This document shows positions 58,224-64,000 of a DNA stretch of 64,000 nucleotides, one piece after another. The stretch's first letter is position 1; each line of letters opens with the position of its first letter. Source of the DNA: Pseudomonadota bacterium (GTDB lineage Bacteria > Pseudomonadota > Gammaproteobacteria > Steroidobacterales > Steroidobacteraceae); the NCBI GenBank assembly GCA_016704655.1, contig JADIZR010000005.1:1-64000 (forward strand). Reading direction: 5' to 3'. The notes beneath the pieces are model-generated. The model searched no databases, was not told where the DNA came from, and worked only from the letters and a program-made list of their open reading frames with translations. Position numbers and translations under genes: made by a program.

Positions 58224-58371
58224 CTGCTGTCGCCGGGTCCGTTGCCGCCGGGGCAGAGACGGGATCGAGCCTCAGATTCTTGTGCCGGTTCTGTTTTCAC
58301 CCTGGGGCCGGTCCGTATTCTGTCAACTGCCCGATCGGACCACTGCGGAAAGATTTCGAGCCAGCGGCACC

Positions 58372-61353
58372 ATGAAGCAAACCAACGATAACACCTCGGG
58401 CTCACCCGGCATGGTATCGCATGCGAGCCGGCGGCGGCCGCACGAGATATGGCGCGAGACCTGGGATTCCATGGCGCTGGCGAGCCAGTTCAGGTTCGTC
58501 TTGATCGCAGTCGTCACGCTGACGATGCTGCTGGTCCAGCTCGCCGTTGCTTCCTACGAGATCGTCGCGAACTATCGCGAGTCGCGCGACCACGTGGCCC
58601 AGGTTTCGACCTCCATTCTGCAGTCCGACGCGACGCTCAGCAGCAGCGCCATCCTCGCTGGCGTGCAGGCCCATCCCAGCGTCATCGCAGCGACCTTGCG
58701 CCTGCCGGCAGGCGACGTGCTCTGGACCTTCGATCGGAACGCGCCCGACCGGGCCGCCGCTGTCTCCTACGACAGCACGCGAGCCCTGACTGAAAGCCAG
58801 GTCGCCTGGTACGACGACCATCGGCTCGACCCGGACTTGCACCAGAAATTGACGTACATCGCCACGTCGACGTCGCAAGCTGCCAATTACCCGGCCGAGC
58901 TCAGCCTGCTGGTGGCCACCCCGTCTACGTGGCGCGTCGCCCAACGCCATCTCCTGCTGGCGCCGTTCATACTGGCGTTCGGCTGGGCGCTGGCGCTGTT
59001 CGCGGCCCGCCGTCTCATACGACAGGTCGTCGAACCGCTCTCGCAACTCGCGCAGACCACTCACGTCGAAGGCACGCAGGAACGGGCTCCGACAGCGTCC
59101 GGTCGGCGCAGCAACGAGCTGACACGGATCGCCGATAACTTCAGCGCACTCACCGACCGGCTCGCCGGGAACGAACGCGACATGCGTAACGTCCGCCTCG
59201 CCGCGCGCCAGGAAATCCTCGAACGCACCCGCGATCTCGAGCTGCGACTGCACAAGGCAGAGACCATGATGCGGTCCAAGGACGAATTCCTGGCCAACAT
59301 GAGCCACGAGATACGCACGCCGATGAACGGCGTGCTCGGCATGACCGAGCTGCTCGCGGACACGACGCTCGACAAACGCCAGCGTCGCTTCGTCGACTCG
59401 ATGCGCGAGGCCGCCGGCACGATGATGCAGATCATCAACGACATCCTCGACGACTCGAAGATCGAGGCGGGCAAGATGGACCTGGTGTGCGAGCCGTTCG
59501 AAGTCCGCGACCTGGTCGAGCAGGCCGCGCAGCTTTTCGCGGGGCGCGCCGAAACCAGGAAGATCGAGCTGAGCTGCCAGGTGGAGCCGGGCGTGCCTGC
59601 GGTCGTGATCGGCGACGCGCTGCGCCTGCGGCAGGTGCTCGGCAACCTGCTTTCCAATGCGGTCAAGTACACCGAGCACGGCGAAATCCAGGTCCGCGTC
59701 GGGGTCGACGACCTTGCGCAGGCGAGCCAGTGCCGCCTGCACTTCCGCGTTTCGGACACGGGTCCCGGCATTGCGCCCAGCCATCACGCGACGGTTTTCG
59801 AGGCCTTCACCCAGCTCGAAAACGGGAGCCGCGTCGGCGGAACGGGCCTCGGGCTCTCGATCGCGACCGGTCTGGTGCGCCTGCTGGGTGGCGAGCGTAT
59901 CGACCTGCATAGCCAGGTAGGACATGGCAGCGCGTTCTCGTTCGCGCTGCCGTTCGCGATCGCGGAGTCCGCTCCCGTGGCGGACAACACCGAATTCCGC
60001 GGACTGCGCGCCCTGATCGTCGACGACATGGCGACGAGCTACATGGCCCTGCAGGAGGTGCTGGCCAGCTGGGGCGTCGCGGTTACCGTGGCCACGAGAG
60101 GACACGCGATCGACAACCAGGTCAGCAGCGCGGCGCGGCTCGGGCATCCGTTCGACGTGATCCTGCTCGACCATGCCTTGCCCGACGCCACAACCGAGGA
60201 TCTGCTGCGGGCAATACGGCTGGACTCCACCGCGCCTGATACCTATGTCGCACTGTTGAGTGCGTTCGACTTCGAACCCCGCCAGGTCGGCAACCGGGCG
60301 GTACGGCCGGACGTCTGCATCGCGAAACCCGTGCGGCAGCAGCAGCTGCGCAACCTGCTGCGGACGGTGTGCGCGGCACGCGACGGGACTGACGCGGATA
60401 CGTCCGAGGCGCCCGCCACTCGTTCTGACCAGAATCTGTCGGGTCTCGGGCTCAATGTGCTCGTTGCCGACGACAACGCGATCAACCGCGAAGTGGCGAC
60501 CGCCATGCTCGAGCAGCTCTGCTGTTCCGTCGTCATCGCGGAGGACGGGCGCGCAGCTGTCGAGCATGGAAACACGAGCCGTTTCGACGTCATCCTCATG
60601 GATTGCCACATGCCGGTCATGGACGGCTACGCGGCAACCGCCGCGATCCGGCACGAGGAGACCACACGGGGATCATCCCCGACGACGATCATCGCACTGA
60701 CCGCCAACGCGCTGACACGGGACCGGGAGCGTTGCCTGGCGGCGGGGATGGATTCCTTCCTGGCCAAGCCGTTTACGCAGGCCCAGCTCGAGCAGATTCT
60801 CCGGCCGATCGCCGCAGCGCGCGGCACCCTGCTGCCGCCCCGCCGCACTGCGGCGGTCGAACCGCCCACTGGTCCGGAAGCCAGTGCAGCAACGTCCATC
60901 GACGCAGTATCCACAGAGGACGCTCCTGACCTGACTGCGACTGCAACCATCACGCTGCTCGACTCCGTCTTGTTTGAAGAGGTCATTGCGCCCGGCGTTC
61001 CGGTCCTCGACCAGGAACAGGTACAGGCGATCCGCGGACTGGGTCGGCCGCAGATCTTCGAGCGTCTGTGCGACATGTTGTTCGCCTCTGCGCCGGAGGC
61101 GCTGCGCAGGATCGGCGCGGCGCTCGAGGCCGGCGAGTTCGAAGCAGCTGGGGCAGCGGCACATTCGCTCAAGTCTGCCGTCAGTAACCTCGGCGGGCGC
61201 CGGCTCGCCGAGCAGCTCGACGTGTTCGAGAACGCGGTCCGCGAGCAAGCGGACCCGCAGGCTGCGCGTCGCGCGGCGTCCGGCCTCAAGCAGGCATACG
61301 CGCAGCTCGAGACGGCTCTCCGGAGCCAGGCCGAGCGCAGCACCGGGACGTAA
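58372..61353 (+). CDS. hybrid histidine kinase (HK-REC-REC-HPt)
   Basis: 993 aa. Two membrane spans (about 41-62 and 192-213) enclose a periplasmic sensor of about 130 residues; then HAMP, coiled coil, HisKA with NMSHEIRTPMNGVLG (His about 311), HATPase with NLLSNAVKYTEHGE, DTGPGIAPSH and GGTGLGLSIATGLV. The first receiver has LIVDDMATS and ILLDHALPD, the second VLVADDNAINREVA, ILMDCHMPVMDGYAA and AKPF. The C-terminal HPt has AAHSLKSAVSNLGG. This is an unorthodox BarA-like phosphorelay kinase. The stop is followed, 52 nt on, by a REC-EAL protein gene that is its likely partner. Confidence 0.93.
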   Translation: MKQTNDNTSGSPGMVSHASRRRPHEIWRETWDSMALASQFRFVLIAVVTLTMLLVQLAVASYEIVANYRESRDHVAQVSTSILQSDATLSSSAILAGVQAHPSVIAATLRLPAGDVLWTFDRNAPDRAAAVSYDSTRALTESQVAWYDDHRLDPDLHQKLTYIATSTSQAANYPAELSLLVATPSTWRVAQRHLLLAPFILAFGWALALFAARRLIRQVVEPLSQLAQTTHVEGTQERAPTASGRRSNELTRIADNFSALTDRLAGNERDMRNVRLAARQEILERTRDLELRLHKAETMMRSKDEFLANMSHEIRTPMNGVLGMTELLADTTLDKRQRRFVDSMREAAGTMMQIINDILDDSKIEAGKMDLVCEPFEVRDLVEQAAQLFAGRAETRKIELSCQVEPGVPAVVIGDALRLRQVLGNLLSNAVKYTEHGEIQVRVGVDDLAQASQCRLHFRVSDTGPGIAPSHHATVFEAFTQLENGSRVGGTGLGLSIATGLVRLLGGERIDLHSQVGHGSAFSFALPFAIAESAPVADNTEFRGLRALIVDDMATSYMALQEVLASWGVAVTVATRGHAIDNQVSSAARLGHPFDVILLDHALPDATTEDLLRAIRLDSTAPDTYVALLSAFDFEPRQVGNRAVRPDVCIAKPVRQQQLRNLLRTVCAARDGTDADTSEAPATRSDQNLSGLGLNVLVADDNAINREVATAMLEQLCCSVVIAEDGRAAVEHGNTSRFDVILMDCHMPVMDGYAATAAIRHEETTRGSSPTTIIALTANALTRDRERCLAAGMDSFLAKPFTQAQLEQILRPIAAARGTLLPPRRTAAVEPPTGPEASAATSIDAVSTEDAPDLTATATITLLDSVLFEEVIAPGVPVLDQEQVQAIRGLGRPQIFERLCDMLFASAPEALRRIGAALEAGEFEAAGAAAHSLKSAVSNLGGRRLAEQLDVFENAVREQADPQAARRAASGLKQAYAQLETALRSQAERSTGT

Positions 61354-61405
61354 CTTGGATGATGGACCGGACCGATTGCCCGGTCCGCATGGAGATTTTG
61401 CACGC

Positions 61406-63607
61406 ATGGATCCGACCCACATCACCACGATCCTGATCGCGGACGACGACCCCTCGCACCTGCTGCTGGCCGAGGCCGCCCTCGGCGGCGCGGGGTTCGT
61501 AGTGCATACCGCCAACGACGGTGAAGAGGCGGTGCGACAGTTCGAGCCCACGCAGCCCGATTGCGTCATTCTCGACGTCAACATGCCGAAGATGACCGGA
61601 ATCGAAGTCTGCCGTCGAATCCGTGAGCACGCCGACGGGCGGCTCCTGCCAATCCTGATGCTGACTGGACGCAACGACATCGTGTCGATCAGCGACGCCT
61701 TTGCCGCCGGAGCGAGTGACTTCGCCCAGAAGGGCATGAACCCGCGCCTGCTGGTCGAGCGAGTGCGTTTCCTGCTGCGCGACCGCGCCATGCAGGACAA
61801 TCTCTGGTCGAGTCGCTCCAGGCTGCTGCTGGCCCAGCGCATCGCGCGGGTCAGTCACTGGGAACTCACGCTCGATGGCAGGACCCTGGATATGTCGCCC
61901 GTGGTGGGCCAGATCCTCGAATGCGATTCACAGCCCATGGACCGCTATGAATCGTTCGTCGCGATGCTCGACCCTGCCGAGCAGGTCCAGGCGCGACAGG
62001 CTTTCATCGCCTGTGCCATCGACAACAGCCGGTTCAGCTCTGAACACCGACTGCGAACAGCCGCCGGCAAGGATCTCTACATCCACCAGGAAGCGGAACT
62101 CGTCCAGGCCGCCGGCTCAGCACACGCACACACGGTCCTGGTCACGCTGCAGGACCTCACCCGCCTGCGCCGGGCTGAGGACGCGGTGCAAACCCTGTCC
62201 TATTTCGACAGTGCCACGGGCCTGCCGAACCGCCGCCACCTGCTCGAGCAACTGTCGATCGCGCTCAAGGACCGCAAGCCCGAGATCGCCCTGTGCGTGG
62301 CCGCATTCCGCGTACACGGACTCGACCGCATTGCGCAGGCGCAAGGCGCCGAACTCGCGGACAAACTCCTGTCCGAAGCGGCCCGGCAGATCGGCGAGCA
62401 CCTGGCGGAGGCCGGCACCGGGGGCACCCTGCTCAAGCAGGCCAACACCGCCAGGGTGTGTCGTACTTCCGAGGCCGGTCTCGCAATGCTGATCCACAGT
62501 CGCGAGCCGGTCGAGCACCTGCCGGACCTGATCTGCACGGCGCTCACCCACGTCAGCGGTCAACCAACGAATCTCGGGACCGAGTACCTGCCCGCAATCA
62601 GTGCCGGCCTGGCGCTGCTCGATGGCGACACGACCGGCGCCGAGCAGTTGTTGACCAACGCACAGGCGGCGTCCGAACAGGCGCGGGAACCGCGGTCCTG
62701 CGAACGGTTCACACCGGTGCCACTGGCTCGCTCGCGCCGGCGGCTGGCGATCGAGACGGCGCTGCGGCGGGCGGTCGCAGCTGGCGAACTGCACCTCGTG
62801 TACCAGCCCCGCGTGGCGAGCGATACGCTCGACATCACGGGCGTCGAATGCCTGCTGCGCTGGGAGCATGCGCAACTTGGCCCCGTCGGACCCGACGAAT
62901 TCATACCGATCGCCGAGGAAACGGGTCTCATCGACCAGATCGGCGACTGGGTCATCGATGAAGCCTGCCGGCAGCTCGCCACGTGGCGCAGCCGCTTCGA
63001 GGACGACTTTTTCGTGTCGATCAACATGGCCGCCCGTCAGCTGCGCCAGCCGACCTTCGCCACCCGAATCAAGGCGGCGCTCAACAAGCACCGGCTGCCG
63101 GCCGAGGCACTCGAGATCGAGATCGCCGAGTCGAGCGTCGTGCACGCCCCGCCGGAGATCCGCCGCATGCTCGAAACGCTGCGACGCGAGGGTGTCCGGA
63201 TCGCCATGGATAATTTCGGGACTGGCAATTCCGCGTTCGGGCAGATTCGGCGATTGCCGCTCGACTGCGTGAAACTGGACCGGTCGCTGATGGCCGACCT
63301 GTACACGGACGTCGGCGCCCAGGGTGTCACGGCGGCGGTCCTGGCCATGACGAGGACCCTGCGGATTCGCTCGGTGGCCCAGGGCATCGAGGACCCGGAG
63401 TCGCTCGAGATCGTGTGCTGCCTGGGCTGCGACGAGGTCCAGGGGCATTACATCTCGCCACCACTCAAGGCCCGCGACTTCGCGGACTGGCTGGAGGCTG
63501 GCGGTGCTGCCGTGCTCGCGCAAGGTCGGGCGGCCGCGATTGCGATCGAGCTGGAAGCCTCGAAGATCGAAGTCAGTCCCGCGCTACGAACCGCCGACTT
63601 GCCGTGA
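61406..63607 (+). CDS. response regulator with degenerate GGDEF and EAL domains
   Basis: 733 aa: receiver (LIADDDPSHLLL, VILDVNMPKMTG with Asp57), PAS-like segment (about 140-260), a GGDEF-fold domain beginning DSATGLPNRRHLLEQL in which the signature site reads ARVCRTSEAGLAML (no GGDEF), and an EAL domain: ECLLRWEHAQLG, SINMAARQL, LEIEIAESSVV, then IAMDNFGTG (DDFGTG altered to DN, residue 603) and VAQGIEDPE (the catalytic EGVE Glu is Gln659). Both enzymatic centres therefore look inactive, so it probably binds c-di-GMP or a protein partner. It follows the hybrid kinase. Confidence 0.9.
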   Translation: MDPTHITTILIADDDPSHLLLAEAALGGAGFVVHTANDGEEAVRQFEPTQPDCVILDVNMPKMTGIEVCRRIREHADGRLLPILMLTGRNDIVSISDAFAAGASDFAQKGMNPRLLVERVRFLLRDRAMQDNLWSSRSRLLLAQRIARVSHWELTLDGRTLDMSPVVGQILECDSQPMDRYESFVAMLDPAEQVQARQAFIACAIDNSRFSSEHRLRTAAGKDLYIHQEAELVQAAGSAHAHTVLVTLQDLTRLRRAEDAVQTLSYFDSATGLPNRRHLLEQLSIALKDRKPEIALCVAAFRVHGLDRIAQAQGAELADKLLSEAARQIGEHLAEAGTGGTLLKQANTARVCRTSEAGLAMLIHSREPVEHLPDLICTALTHVSGQPTNLGTEYLPAISAGLALLDGDTTGAEQLLTNAQAASEQAREPRSCERFTPVPLARSRRRLAIETALRRAVAAGELHLVYQPRVASDTLDITGVECLLRWEHAQLGPVGPDEFIPIAEETGLIDQIGDWVIDEACRQLATWRSRFEDDFFVSINMAARQLRQPTFATRIKAALNKHRLPAEALEIEIAESSVVHAPPEIRRMLETLRREGVRIAMDNFGTGNSAFGQIRRLPLDCVKLDRSLMADLYTDVGAQGVTAAVLAMTRTLRIRSVAQGIEDPESLEIVCCLGCDEVQGHYISPPLKARDFADWLEAGGAAVLAQGRAAAIAIELEASKIEVSPALRTADLP

Positions 63608-63630
63608 AGTTCCAGGACTCGAGCAAGACA

Positions 63631-64000
63631 TCACGACGCGACCTCCTCGAGGTACTTCGCTTCGACGTATCGCAGCCAGGGCGCCGCGGACAGCGTGCGG
63701 CCCGTTGCGTCCTTGATCAGCTCCTGCGCGCCGACGCTCGCGCCGCGACCGTGCACGTTCTGCCGCAGCCACTCGAACAGCCCGCCGAAGCGGCCGTCCG
63801 CGATCTCCGCGTCGAAGTGCTCGCTCTGCGTCCGCAGGGTTTCGTGCAGCTGCGCGGCAATGAAGGAGCCCAGCGCATACGACGGGAAATACCCGAACTG
63901 CCCCAGGGCCCAGTGCGGGTCCTGCAGGCAGCCTTCGGTATCGTTTGACGGGCGCAGGCCGAGGCGACGGTCGAAGCCGGCGCGCCACGCCTCGGGCAGG
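63631..64000 (-). CDS. M32 carboxypeptidase (Taq type), C-terminal part; N-terminus beyond window
   Basis: Zinc carboxypeptidase; only the last 122 residues are inside the window. Family blocks: LQDPHWALGQFGYFPSYALGSFIAAQL, and the C-terminal VHGRGASVGAQELIKDATGRTLSAAPWLRYVEAKY. The HExxH site lies outside. It converges on the REC-EAL gene with a 23-nt gap. Confidence 0.9.
   Translation of the reverse strand, partial: LPEAWRAGFDRRLGLRPSNDTEGCLQDPHWALGQFGYFPSYALGSFIAAQLHETLRTQSEHFDAEIADGRFGGLFEWLRQNVHGRGASVGAQELIKDATGRTLSAAPWLRYVEAKYLEEVAS

Noticed and set aside
61364..61386. Terminator/attenuator between the hybrid kinase and the REC-EAL gene
   Set aside because: A 7-bp GGACCGG/CCGGTCC hairpin is present, but the loop is long and only a short T stretch follows some bases later; too weak to annotate.

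Overview
This window is high-GC chromosomal DNA from a proteobacterium, most likely a gammaproteobacterium. The main evidence is gene order: pncC-thpR-recA-recX-alaS-csrA-tRNA-Ser-tRNA-Arg matches the enterobacterial arrangement, and rluD-pgeF-...-clpB with bamD divergent matches the E. coli yfiO/rluD/yfiH/clpB block. A LexA-type box before recA fits this. I infer a Xanthomonadales/Nevskiales/Steroidobacter-like relative, but cannot fix a family from sequence alone. I see no insertion sequence, prophage, integrase or CRISPR array.

Layout. 1-6141 (minus): tRNA-Arg, tRNA-Ser, csrA, alaS, recX, recA, thpR, pncC. 6234-9402: two tandem paralogous secreted proteins, a DUF4136-type lipoprotein, an outer-membrane barrel and a repeat lipoprotein. 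9578-14628: acyl-CoA dehydrogenase, mutS, a winged-helix regulator. 14853-20264: an RND efflux operon (adaptor, pump, outer-membrane factor), visibly damaged. 20303-29624 (minus): rluD, pgeF, a ZIP transporter, a large polypurine/polypyrimidine inverted array, clpB, fmdB, a DUF502 gene, aspS and a hydrolase. 29681-31138: bamD fused in frame to a beta-barrel domain. 31213-32281: broken CPA2 antiporter. 32415-41594: a beta-glucan locus (GH3 glucosidase divergent from a GH17-GT2 synthase) coupled to a giant FAD/Fe-S oxidoreductase. 41646-49987: phosphodiesterase, envelope and small proteins, pirin, an M49-type peptidase, peptide deformylase. 50099-54190: a DksA/TraR-like protein, then a tightly overlapping three-gene operon: phosphatase/ADP-ribosylglycohydrolase fusion, zinc peptidase, ATP-grasp ligase. 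54264-58223: amino-acid permease, DUF4382 lipoprotein, ttcA. 58372-63607: a hybrid histidine kinase and a REC/degenerate GGDEF/EAL protein. The window ends in an M32 carboxypeptidase.

Three things stand out. First, a family of intergenic palindromes shares a 14-nt loop while the stems differ between copies (three intact, one half copy, 50504-57226). Second, there are two unusual gene architectures: the BamD-barrel fusion and the phosphatase-ARH/peptidase/ATP-grasp operon. Third, at least a dozen genes, including mutS and clpB, carry frameshifts or small internal deletions, often at G/C runs, and there are two long G tracts (12 and 19). Sequencing or assembly error is the simplest reading and should be excluded before any lesion is interpreted biologically.

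Several start codons lie 6-8 nt after a TAGAAT box (pncC, mutS, rluD), so leaderless transcription may be common in this organism.
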